From assembly GCA_020161315.1 (NCBI GenBank), contig JAIUOH010000011.1, positions 1-64,000 of the forward strand: a stretch of 64,000 bases of DNA. The letters are read 5' to 3'. Under the pieces are notes generated by a model. It saw only the letters and a list, made by a program, of their open reading frames with translations. It had not been told where the DNA came from and made no database searches. This document shows positions 1 to 7,932 of the stretch, piece after piece. Source of the stretch: Actinomycetota bacterium (GTDB taxonomy: Bacteria; Actinomycetota; Actinomycetes; Actinomycetales; Microbacteriaceae). The translations under genes and the position numbers were made by a program. Position 1 is the first letter of the stretch. Every line of letters begins with the position of its first letter.

Positions 1-1
1 C

Positions 2-109
2 GAGGGCAAGAGTAAACGCGACATCATCCGCTGCTTGAAGCGCTACGTGATCCGAGAGCTCTACCACCTGGTCAAAGTCAACCCAAGAACCGGAGAAATC
101 ATGAGTTGA
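2..109 (+). pseudogene. IS110-family transposase C-terminal remnant
   Basis: The reading frame is open from the window edge and ends with TGA at 107-109, giving 35 residues that include RCLKRYVIRELYHLV. This resembles the arginine-rich end of IS110/IS116/IS902 transposases (family knowledge). The gene begins outside the window, so it may be complete upstream or only a fragment. It abuts a second transposase remnant within about 10 bases, which suggests stacked insertions or a rearrangement. The assignment rests on a short stretch and is moderately uncertain. Confidence 0.5.
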
Positions 110-116
110 CAACTAT

Positions 117-344
117 AGGAGCATCAATGCTCTCGCGGAGGCAGTGAACGGGCTCTACAAGACCGAACTCATCAGAATGCAGGGCCCTTGGAAGACCGTT
201 GAAAAAGTCGAACTCGCGACGCTCGAGTATGTGTGGTGGTGGAACCACGAACGGCTCCATGGCGAGCTCGGTATGCACACCCCGATGGAAGTCGAGGCTG
301 CGTATTATGCTGGCACTGAATCGCTTCCGGCACTGACTCGGTGA
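117..344 (+). pseudogene. IS3-family transposase (OrfB) C-terminal fragment
   Basis: An open frame carries INALAEAVNGLYKTELI, then YVWWWNHERLHGELG and HTPMEVEAAYY, which is the end of an IS3-family DDE integrase domain including the region around the catalytic Glu. About 70 of some 280-300 residues remain, and the first two catalytic acidic residues are absent, so it is a dead fragment. The frame has no good start codon (GTG at 144 is the first candidate). The gene ends inside the first copy of an 87-base tandem duplication. Confidence 0.8.
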
Positions 345-468
345 CGGACAAACGGGTCGGAACTAAACCCAGGGCGAATCAAGGCTGCGTATTATGCTGG
401 CACTGAATCGCTTCCGGCACTGACTCGGTGACGGACAAACGGGTCGGAACTAAACCCAGGGCGAATCA
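295..468. repeat. 87-bp perfect tandem duplication at IS3 remnant end
   Basis: Bases 295-381 and 382-468 are identical, beginning AGGCTGCGTATTATG and ending AGGGCGAATCA. The first copy contains the last codons and stop of the IS3 transposase remnant plus its 3' flank. The second copy repeats this without an upstream gene. This is a local duplication of an IS end, probably from slippage or imprecise transposition. Confidence 0.95.
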
Positions 469-623
469 GTTCCGAGCGAGCCTGAAACGTCCTCGCTGGC
501 ACGTTGTGGCACGGCCTCGGTGACCTCTCGAACCTGCTTTCCGTCCGGGAACCCACCCCGCTCTGGTCTGGCAGGTGCGCCCGTGCCACCTCCGTGCCAC
601 TCCGACTGGATACTGATGTGCAT
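450..623 (-). CDS. possible small protein, 57 aa, unrecognised
   Basis: On the minus strand ATG at 621-623 is preceded by a strong Shine-Dalgarno-like stretch (GAGGAGGACGGAA). The frame runs 57 codons, starting MHISIQSEWHGGGTG, and stops in the duplicated IS3 flank at about 450. It lies downstream of nrdF beyond a strong terminator and has no recognised domain. Its 3' end lies in IS-derived sequence, so it could be the truncated start of a larger gene. Only the ribosome site and the open frame support it. Confidence 0.25.
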   Translation of the reverse strand: MHISIQSEWHGGGTGAPARPERGGFPDGKQVREVTEAVPQRASEDVSGSLGTDSPWV

Positions 624-656
624 TTCCGTCCTCCTCTGTTCATCAGGAGGTGGCAT

Positions 657-699
657 GAAAAGAGGCCCGGAACTGCAGAATCCTGCAGTTCCGGGCCTC
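657..699 (-). terminator. intrinsic terminator of nrdHIEF operon
   Basis: A perfect 17-bp stem (GAGGCCCGGAACTGCAG at 662-678 pairing with 683-699) with a 4-base loop is followed on the minus strand by TTTT. The U-tract faces away from nrdF, so it terminates the minus-strand nrd operon 38 bases after the nrdF stop. Confidence 0.9.
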
Positions 700-736
700 T
701 CATCAGCCCTCACGGGCCTGGGGCTACATCAACGAC

Positions 737-1756
<1,020 letters not shown>

Positions 1757-3898
1757 TTACAACATGCAGCTGACGCACTCAGACACATCGGTGCCCTCGA
1801 GCGCGAGCTGGCGAAGACGAATGTAGTAGATCGTCTTGATGCCCTTGCGCCATGCGTAGATCTGCGCCTTGTTGATGTCGCGCGTGGTCGCCGTGTCTTT
1901 GAAGAACAGCGTCAGCGACAGGCCCTGGTCGACGTGCTGCGTTGCGGCAGCGTAGGTGTCGATGATCTTCTCGGGGCCGATCTCGTATGCATCTTCGTAG
2001 TACTCGAGGTTGTCGTTCGTGAGGAACGGCGCCGGGTAGTACACGCGACCCAGCTTGCCTTCCTTGCGAATCTCGATCTTCGAGGCGATCGGGTGAATCG
2101 AGCTCGTCGAGTTGTTGATGTACGAGATCGAGCCGGTCGGCGGCACCGCCTGCAGGTTCTGATTGTAGATGCCGTGCTGCTGCACGCTCGCCTTGAGCTC
2201 GAGCCAGTCGGCCTGCGTCGGAATCGAGATGCCAGCGTCCGCGAACAGGCCGCGCACGCGCTCGGTCTCGGGCGCCCACTCGCGCTCGGTGTACTTGTCG
2301 AAGAACTCGCCCGAGGCGTACTTCGAATCGGCGAAGCCCTCGAACACCTGGCTACGCTCGATTGCGATCTTGTTCGACGCACGAATCGCGTGGAACAGCA
2401 CCGTGTAGAAGTAGATGTTCGTGAAGTCAATGCCCTCTTCGCTGCCGTAGTGCACGCGCTCGCGAGCCAGGTAGCCGTGCAGGTTCATCTGGCCGAGGCC
2501 GATGGCGTGCGACTTGTCGTTGCCGTCTTCGATCGAGCGCACCGAAGTGATGTGGCTCATGTCGCTGACCGCGGTGAGCGAGCGAATCGCGAGCTCGACG
2601 CTGCCGCCGAAGTCATTGCCATCCATCGCCGCAGCGATGTTCATCGAACCGAGGTTGCAAGAGATGTCTTTGCCGATCTCTTTATAGCTCAGGTCTTCGT
2701 TATAGGTGGTTGGGGTGTTCACCTGAAGAATCTCGCTGCAGAGGTTCGACATGTTGATGCGGCCCTTGATCGGGTTCTCGCGATTCACGGTGTCTTCGAA
2801 CACAATGTAGGGGTAGCCCGACTCAAACTGCAGCTCGGCAACGGTCTGGAAGAAGTGACGCGCACTGATCTTGGTCTTCTTGATGCGCGCATCGTTGACC
2901 ATCTCGTAGTACTTCTCGCTCACCGAGATGTCGCCGAAAGGTACGCCGTAGACGCTCTCGACGTCGTACGGCGAGAAGAGGTACATGTCTTCGTTCTTCT
3001 TCGCGAGTTCGAAGGTGATGTCGGGCACCACTACGCCGAGCGACAGCGTCTTAATGCGAATCTTCTCGTCGGCGTTCTCGCGCTTGGTGTCGAGAAACTT
3101 CATGATGTCGGGGTGGTGCGCGCTCAGGTACACCGCACCAGCACCCTGGCGTGCGCCGAGCTGGTTCGCGTAGCTGAAGCTGTCTTCGAGCAGCTTCATC
3201 ACGGGAATGATCCCCGATGACTGGTTTTCGATCTTCTTGATCGGTGCACCAGACTCGCGAATGTTGGTCAGCGAGAGAGCAACGCCACCGCCGCGCTTCG
3301 AGAGCTGCAGCGACGAGTTGATGCCGCGCGAGATCGACTCCATGTTGTCTTCGATGCGCAGCAGGAAGCACGAGACGAGTTCGCCGCGCTGCGCCTTACC
3401 GAGGTTCAGGAAGGTCGGGGTGGCTGGCTGAAAGCGGCCCGAGATGATCTCGCGCACGTAGCCGCCCGCAAGCTCTTCGTCGCCCTGTGCGAGACCGAGC
3501 GCCACCATAACCACGCGATCCTCGAAGCGCTCGAGATAGCGATTGCCGTCAAACGTCTTCAGCGCGTACGAGGTGAAGAACTTGAACGCACCGAGGAAGG
3601 TCGGGAAGCGGAACTTCATCGAGTACGCCTCGTTCGTCAGGCGCTCGATGAACTCGATCGAGTACTGATCTACGAGCTCTTTCTCGTAGTAGTCGTTATC
3701 GATGAGAAAGCGCATGCGCTCTTCGAAGTTGTGGAAGAAGACCGTGTTCTGGTTGACGTGCTGCAGGAAGTACTGGCGCGCAGCCTCACGGTCTTTGTCG
3801 AACTGGATCTGCCCGTTCGCATCATAGAGGTTCAGCATCGCGTTCAGCGAGTGGTAATCCATCTCGCTGACCTTTGAAGATGCGTGCTCTGGCTCCAT
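1757..3898 (-). CDS. nrdE: class Ib ribonucleotide reductase alpha subunit NrdE
   Basis: This is the catalytic subunit (about 713 aa) that reduces ribonucleoside diphosphates, re-reduced by NrdH. The N-terminal NrdE region precedes the alpha/beta barrel ([32 protein letters not shown]). It ends in the C-terminal redox pair ECVSCML that exchanges disulfides with NrdH. I place the start at ATG 3896-3898 ([10 protein letters not shown]) because it overlaps the nrdI stop as TAATG, typical translational coupling. A start 9 codons upstream (3925) is possible but would run into nrdI. Confidence 0.96.
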   Translation of the reverse strand: MEPEHASSKVSEMDYHSLNAMLNLYDANGQIQFDKDREAARQYFLQHVNQNTVFFHNFEERMRFLIDNDYYEKELVDQYSIEFIERLTNEAYSMKFRFPTFLGAFKFFTSYALKTFDGNRYLERFEDRVVMVALGLAQGDEELAGGYVREIISGRFQPATPTFLNLGKAQRGELVSCFLLRIEDNMESISRGINSSLQLSKRGGGVALSLTNIRESGAPIKKIENQSSGIIPVMKLLEDSFSYANQLGARQGAGAVYLSAHHPDIMKFLDTKRENADEKIRIKTLSLGVVVPDITFELAKKNEDMYLFSPYDVESVYGVPFGDISVSEKYYEMVNDARIKKTKISARHFFQTVAELQFESGYPYIVFEDTVNRENPIKGRINMSNLCSEILQVNTPTTYNEDLSYKEIGKDISCNLGSMNIAAAMDGNDFGGSVELAIRSLTAVSDMSHITSVRSIEDGNDKSHAIGLGQMNLHGYLARERVHYGSEEGIDFTNIYFYTVLFHAIRASNKIAIERSQVFEGFADSKYASGEFFDKYTEREWAPETERVRGLFADAGISIPTQADWLELKASVQQHGIYNQNLQAVPPTGSISYINNSTSSIHPIASKIEIRKEGKLGRVYYPAPFLTNDNLEYYEDAYEIGPEKIIDTYAAATQHVDQGLSLTLFFKDTATTRDINKAQIYAWRKGIKTIYYIRLRQLALEGTDVSECVSCML

Positions 3899-4311
3899 TA
3901 CTGCGGTACCTGCTGCTGAGTCCAAAACTGTTCCAATCCTTCTTTGACGGCGGTGACGTCGTCGGGTGTTCCAAAGAGTTCAAAGCGATACAGGTAGGGC
4001 ACCTGCAACTTGTTGGCGATGATGTTGCCCGCGAGACCGTAGGCCTCACCAAAGTTGGTGTTGCCCGCGGCGATGACGCCTCGGCAGAGTTTTCGGTTGT
4101 GCTCGTCGTTGAGAAACCTGATGACCTGCTTTGGCACCGCTTTGGTGTCGGGGCCCCCGCCATAGGTGGGGACGATGAGCACGTAGGGCTCGTGTGCAAC
4201 CAACGGCTCATCTTTCGCGTGAAGCGGAATGCGCTTCGCCGCGAGACCCAGCTTTGCGACGAAGCGATCGGTGTTGCCCGAGACGCTTGAGAAGTAGACC
4301 AGGGTCGACAT
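3898..4311 (-). CDS. nrdI: flavodoxin-like ribonucleotide reductase maturation protein NrdI
   Basis: NrdI is a small FMN protein that supplies oxidant to load the Mn(III)2-tyrosyl radical cofactor of NrdF. The 137-residue product begins [17 protein letters not shown], the phosphate-binding loop of the NrdI flavodoxin fold. It continues with [17 protein letters not shown] and [13 protein letters not shown], which contact flavin. The start at ATG 4309-4311 fits the family; the frame extends 20 codons further upstream but that part (arginine-rich) is not NrdI-like. Its stop overlaps the nrdE start. Confidence 0.95.
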   Translation of the reverse strand: MSTLVYFSSVSGNTDRFVAKLGLAAKRIPLHAKDEPLVAHEPYVLIVPTYGGGPDTKAVPKQVIRFLNDEHNRKLCRGVIAAGNTNFGEAYGLAGNIIANKLQVPYLYRFELFGTPDDVTAVKEGLEQFWTQQQVPQ

Positions 4312-4398
4312 CTCTTGCCTCTTTTCAACCTCGTTGCGTGCGCGCCGCCGGTGCGGGCCGCGTGAAATCAAGCTGTGACTTCACTGGCCCTGCTCATC

Positions 4399-4635
4399 TC
4401 AGTCGGCGAGACGGCTCGCGAGTGCTGAGATCTTGTCGGGGCGAAAGCCCGACCAGTGCTCGTCGTCAGTCACGACCACGGGAGCCTGCAGGTAGCCCAG
4501 CTCTTTCACGGTCTCGAGCGCCGCAGGATCTTCTGAAAGATCGATGATGTCGTACTCGATGCCCTTGCTATCAAGAGCTCGGTAGGTTGCATTGCACTGC
4601 ACGCACGACGGCTTGGTGTACACGGTAGTAGCCAT
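4399..4635 (-). CDS. nrdH: NrdH-redoxin, electron donor for NrdE
   Basis: This 78-residue glutaredoxin-like protein is reduced by thioredoxin reductase and delivers electrons to NrdE. It starts MATTVYTKPSCVQCNATYRA with the CVQC redox motif of NrdH-redoxins (positions about 11-14). Near the C-terminus WSGFRPDKI matches the NrdH signature. The start at ATG 4633-4635 is preceded by GAAAGGGCG. It is the first gene of the operon, with the putative NrdR boxes just upstream; 87 bases separate it from nrdI. Confidence 0.95.
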   Translation of the reverse strand: MATTVYTKPSCVQCNATYRALDSKGIEYDIIDLSEDPAALETVKELGYLQAPVVVTDDEHWSGFRPDKISALASRLAD

Positions 4636-4677
4636 GCTTAACGCCCTTTCCTCAAAAACCATTTTACCTCGCCCGAG

Positions 4678-4725
4678 GCACAACATCTAGTGAACCACAC
4701 GAAGACCAACCACAACATGCAGTAG
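4678..4725 (-). promoter_or_regulatory. tandem NrdR boxes upstream of nrdH
   Basis: Two similar 16-mers, GCACAACATCTAGTGA (4678-4693) and CCACAACATGCAGTAG (4710-4725), sit 43-90 bases upstream of the nrdH start. Against the known NrdR-box consensus (acaCwAtATaTwGtgt) I count 12/16 and 10/16 matches. Their centres are 32 bases apart, about three helical turns, as in known NrdR box pairs. ATP/dATP-loaded NrdR would repress the operon here. Confidence 0.7.
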
Positions 4726-4815
4726 TTACACCAATGTAGTTCTCCACCGGGTTTCCACCATAAAAGATGCCTCGTTGGGGAGAGGCAGCGGCGGAATTCC
4801 GCGCCTCGCGGCGAC

Positions 4816-4824
4816 TTATCCACA
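4816..4824 (+). promoter_or_regulatory. perfect DnaA box (TTATCCACA) upstream of nrd operon
   Basis: A perfect match to the strong DnaA-box consensus lies about 180 bases upstream of nrdH, in a 413-base stretch (4636-5048) that otherwise holds only the NrdR boxes. DnaA is known to control nrdAB in E. coli; a single 9-mer may be chance, so function is inferred. Confidence 0.4.
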
Positions 4825-5048
4825 GGCAGTGGAGGGGGAAAGTATTTTTGCCCACACCCCTACCTCGGCGTGTCGCGATTCGAGCCCGCATAGGGGTTGG
4901 CGGGGCGCGATCCCTGTCGAAAAAACCAGCACAAATTCTCATGCCGACAGGCTAAATCGAGCCACCGACATTTCTGGGCACAACAATGCAGCCAGAGACG
5001 GCAAGCGCTACTCAAGACGCCGCCAAGAGCTCCGGGGTGCCAGGCTCG

Positions 5049-5813
5049 CTACTTCTCCGTGAACTCAATCGAGCGCGCTCTAGCGCCCATGATTCCCCGC
5101 ATGCTCACGGACCGGTCGCCGTGGCTCCAGATCGCTTGCGCGAGATGGCGCGCGACTCCCTCGGGGTCTGTCACTTCGCCCAAAGCCTCACTCAGGTACT
5201 CGACTATCGCAAGCCCGCCTGCCTCGGCGCTCTTCGGCCTCACGCCCGGCGGGTTTGACGAAGGGTTCAGCGAGCCAGACACCCGCGCCTTTCCCTCGTG
5301 AAGCCGAGCGAGCGGCCAGCTCATGCCCCACTCCGGCTTCTCAAAGAATCCTCGTTCGTTCTGCTCGGCGTTCGCAGGGTCGATCAACCGGTGCTTGACC
5401 AACCATTCCATCGAGTCTGCACCGTCAAGCCACCCGCGCGCAGCAGCTCGGTACTCGGGCAGCGAATAAAGCGACGCGAAGCGATAGGTCAGCTGATCCT
5501 CGTAGATCTCGACAGTGAACTCGTAGCCGCCGAGATCCCAATACTTGCTGTTGCCGGCCGCCTTGCCCGCGAGCTTCGAGATCGCCGCGCGCAGCCGCCG
5601 TTCGGCAGCCTTCACGTCTTCGGGCATCACAAATTTCACCCGCTGTCTGCCGTAGCGCGTGCGGTCACCGTCGTAGTCAATCTGCGGCAAATCGAGCTCG
5701 GCGAGCAGTGCATTCAGCGCGGGCGCACCCGTGATCTCGCCCAGCCAGATGCGCTGCGCAAGCTGTGGCAACTTAGCCACCAGAACGTCAAATTCGAGGG
5801 GGGTTTCAGTCAT
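5049..5813 (-). CDS. conserved-looking hypothetical protein, about 254 aa
   Basis: I do not recognise this protein. From ATG 5811-5813 it reads MTETPLEFDVLVAKLPQLA (about 254 aa); a GTG 8 codons upstream is an alternative start. It is soluble, with no signal peptide or membrane segment, and has a mixed charged/aromatic composition (YWDLGGYEFTVEIYEDQ in the middle). Codon use matches the neighbouring core genes, so it is very probably real. It runs in the same direction as rlmH, about 46 bases downstream of it, and could be cotranscribed. No function can be assigned. Confidence 0.75.
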   Translation of the reverse strand: MTETPLEFDVLVAKLPQLAQRIWLGEITGAPALNALLAELDLPQIDYDGDRTRYGRQRVKFVMPEDVKAAERRLRAAISKLAGKAAGNSKYWDLGGYEFTVEIYEDQLTYRFASLYSLPEYRAAARGWLDGADSMEWLVKHRLIDPANAEQNERGFFEKPEWGMSWPLARLHEGKARVSGSLNPSSNPPGVRPKSAEAGGLAIVEYLSEALGEVTDPEGVARHLAQAIWSHGDRSVSMRGIMGARARSIEFTEK

Positions 5814-5859
5814 GTTTTCAACACTAATGAGATGCACGCCTCGCCTAAAGAGGCAGAGA

Positions 5860-6318
5860 TCACACGTGGTGATAGGGCCGACCGCCAGCGATTTCTTGCG
5901 CCCGGTACAGTTGCTCGGCGAGGATCAACCGCACGAGTTGGTGCGGAAACACGAGCTTTGACAGGCTCCACACGAAATCGGCGCGCTGGCGCACGCGGTC
6001 GTCGACACCGTAGGCACCCCCAATGACCACCGCGACCTGGCGTGAACTATCGAAGGCACCCTGCAGGCGCCCGGCGAGGGCGGGCGAGTCGACGTTCTGA
6101 CCGCGCTCATCAAGCAGCACGACGAAGGTATCGCGATCCAGCTTCGAAAGAATTCGATCTGACTCTTCGGCGCGTGCCGCCTCGCCGTCTCTGGCCGAGT
6201 GCGGCAGCAACTGCCACGAAGTGTCGAACGGCTTGCGCAACCGCTGCTCGTAACGCGCGATGCCGTCGGCGACCCAGCCTTCGTGTTTCTTACCCACGGC
6301 GAGAATGCAAATGCTCAT
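5860..6318 (-). CDS. rlmH: 23S rRNA pseudouridine-1915 N3-methyltransferase RlmH
   Basis: RlmH is a SPOUT-family methyltransferase that adds a methyl group to pseudouridine 1915 in 23S rRNA helix 69. The 152-residue protein begins MSICILAVGKKHEGWV. It has LDERGQNVDSPALA and the SAM-binding knot sequence VAVVIGGAYGVDDRVR, and ends QEIAGGRPYHHV, the conserved RlmH tail. The start at ATG 6316-6318 matches the family; it overlaps the TGA of a short upstream frame (6315-6386) as ATGA. The upstream neighbour is the aminotransferase gene. Confidence 0.96.
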   Translation of the reverse strand: MSICILAVGKKHEGWVADGIARYEQRLRKPFDTSWQLLPHSARDGEAARAEESDRILSKLDRDTFVVLLDERGQNVDSPALAGRLQGAFDSSRQVAVVIGGAYGVDDRVRQRADFVWSLSKLVFPHQLVRLILAEQLYRAQEIAGGRPYHHV

Positions 6319-6386
6319 GAGCTGCAACCTACCCGCGATCGAGACGATCGCGGCGCTGGCGTCGCGGCGAGAATGCGAATGCTCAT
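6297..6386. repeat. 22-bp direct repeat duplicating the rlmH 5' end
   Basis: CGGCGAGAATGCAAATGCTC at 6297 onward recurs at 6365 onward with one substitution over 22 bases. The inner copy is the rlmH start; the outer is between rlmH and the aminotransferase gene. The 46-base spacer holds the perfect inverted repeat CCGCGATCG-AGA-CGATCGCGG (6333-6353), which has no U-tract and is not a classical terminator. Confidence 0.85.
6315..6386 (-). CDS. putative leader peptide derived from duplicated rlmH start
   Basis: A 23-codon frame starts at ATG 6384-6386, four bases after the aminotransferase stop, and ends with a TGA that overlaps the rlmH ATG (ATGA). Its first residues, MSIRILA, copy the rlmH N-terminus MSICILA: 22-base segments 6297-6318 and 6365-6386 differ at one base. 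It contains a 9-bp perfect inverted repeat (6333-6353). Translation of this frame could couple rlmH to the upstream gene. No expression evidence exists; it may be only a duplication scar. Confidence 0.35.
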   Translation of the reverse strand: MSIRILAATPAPRSSRSRVGCSS

Positions 6387-6390
6387 GTCG

Positions 6391-7617
6391 CTAGTCGACC
6401 CGCACCGTGTCAAGATAGCCAGCGATGCGCCCGATCGCCTCGGTCAGCACGGGCACAGCGGGCAGCGTGACGAAGCGCAGGTGGTCTGGGGTCGGCAGGT
6501 TGAACCCCCGACCGTTCGTGACCATCACGTGCGTCGCGCGCAGCAGCTCAATGACGAAGCGCTGATCGTCGGCGATCGGGTAGCGCTCGGGGTCGAGTTT
6601 CGGAAACAGGTACATCGCGCCGCCCGGCAGCTCGCAACTCACACCTTCGATCGCCGTGAGCAGCGCGTGCGCGGTGTTGCGCTGTTCGAGCAGCCTGCCG
6701 CTGGGCTGGCAGAGCTCTGCAATGCCCGACCAGTTCGACTCGGGCGAGAGCGCCGCGGGGATGGCATGCTGCCCGGGCACATTTGCACACATGCGCATGT
6801 TCGCGAGCAGGGTGAGGCCCTCAAGAAAGTCTGCGGCGAGCGCACGGTTGCCCGAGGCCAAGACCCAGCCCGAGCGATACCCCGCGACCCGCTGCACCTT
6901 CGACAGCCCGCTGAACGTAAGGCAGAGAGTCTCGTGCGCGTGCAGCGCGGCGTGCTCGTGGCTCGCACCGTCGTAGAGAATGTGATCGTAGATCTCGTCT
7001 GCCATGAGCACGAGCCCGTGCCGCTCGGCGAGCGCCGCAAAACCGCGCACGAGCTCGGCCGAATAGACGGCACCCGTGGGGTTGTTTGGGTTGATGAGCA
7101 CGATGCCCTTGGTGCGCTCGGTGACGAGCTGTTCGATGGCTTCGAGGTCTGGCATCCAGCCGTTCAGCTCGTCGCACGGGTAGTGCACGGCGCGACCGCC
7201 CTGCAGCGTCACCTGCGCCGTCCACAGCGGGTAATCGGGCGATGGCACGAGGATCTCATCGCCTGGACTCACGAGGGCCTGCAAGACGAGAGAGATCAAT
7301 TCGCTCACGCCGTTGCCGATGAGCACGTCTTCTGGGCCCACGTTCGCGATGCCGAGCTCGGTGTAGTGGCGCGCGACCGCCTCGCGTGCGGGCAGGATGC
7401 CGCGCGAGTCACTGTATCCCTGCGCGCCGGGTAGTGCCTGACACAGCGCCTCGACGATCTCGGGCGGGGCCTCAAAGCCGAAGGGCGCCGGGTTGCCGAT
7501 GTTGAGCTTCAGTATCTGGTGCCCCTCGCGCTCGAGGCGCTCGGCCTCTTGCAGAATGGGGCCGCGCACGTCGTAGCGAACGCCCGCCAGCTTGCTCGAT
7601 TGTGTAATAGGCCGCAC
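6391..7617 (-). CDS. alaA: PLP-dependent aminotransferase, AlaA (glutamate-pyruvate) type
   Basis: This 408-residue fold-type I class I/II aminotransferase probably interconverts pyruvate and alanine with glutamate. It has the AlaA-type N-terminus (RYDVRGPILQEAERL, LNIGNPAPFGFE) and GYSDSRGILPAREAVA. The PLP ring contact LINPNNPTGAVYS precedes DEIYDHILYDG and the PLP lysine in SGLSKVQRVAGYRSGW. The start is GTG 7615-7617. A TAATAT hexamer ends 7 bases before it and there is no ribosome site, so the mRNA is probably leaderless. The substrate is inferred from sequence similarity only. Confidence 0.88.
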   Translation of the reverse strand: MRPITQSSKLAGVRYDVRGPILQEAERLEREGHQILKLNIGNPAPFGFEAPPEIVEALCQALPGAQGYSDSRGILPAREAVARHYTELGIANVGPEDVLIGNGVSELISLVLQALVSPGDEILVPSPDYPLWTAQVTLQGGRAVHYPCDELNGWMPDLEAIEQLVTERTKGIVLINPNNPTGAVYSAELVRGFAALAERHGLVLMADEIYDHILYDGASHEHAALHAHETLCLTFSGLSKVQRVAGYRSGWVLASGNRALAADFLEGLTLLANMRMCANVPGQHAIPAALSPESNWSGIAELCQPSGRLLEQRNTAHALLTAIEGVSCELPGGAMYLFPKLDPERYPIADDQRFVIELLRATHVMVTNGRGFNLPTPDHLRFVTLPAVPVLTEAIGRIAGYLDTVRVD

Positions 7618-7630
7618 GGTTCAAATATTA
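7618..7630 (-). promoter_or_regulatory. leaderless -10 element for alaA
   Basis: On the minus strand TAATAT (7630-7625) is followed by 7 bases and then the GTG start. This is the spacing expected when transcription begins at or next to the start codon, common in actinobacteria. No convincing -35 hexamer is seen. Confidence 0.5.
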
Positions 7631-7721
7631 CTGCGCTCGCGGGCTACTCCGTTCGTGCGGGGTACCCCGCGCCTGCCCCTTCACGCCTGCCCCGCCGCAC
7701 CTGCCCCGCCACCGGTGTCGC

Positions 7722-7796
7722 TAACAGCGGACGACGCACGTAACAGCGGATGGATTTCGCATTTTGGTCCGCTGTTCCGTGCGTCATCCGCTGTTA
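7722..7796. repeat. 29-bp-arm intergenic inverted repeat
   Basis: Arms 7722-7750 and 7768-7796 are reverse complements at 27 of 29 positions around a 17-base loop. Each arm itself holds TAACAGCGGA twice or nearly so, 19 bases apart. It lies in the 315-base gap between the ABC transporter stop and the alaA start. It has no U-tract; it may be a REP-like palindrome or a pair of operators. The rest of the gap (about 7855-7915) is a run of CCAAGCC/CAGCC-type short direct repeats with no gene seen. Confidence 0.85.
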
Positions 7797-7932
7797 TGAA
7801 CGGGCAGTCGCGGTCCGGCTGTGGCCAGAGCTCGATTGAGCCGCAATGAAAGCCGAACCCTGAGCCTGACTCCAAGCCCAAGCCAGCCCGAGCCCAAGCC
7901 AGCCTGAGCCCCGCCCCGAGCTCATCACGAAG

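Noticed and set aside
7722..7796. Intrinsic terminator
   Set aside because: The hairpin is strong but no U-tract follows on either strand.
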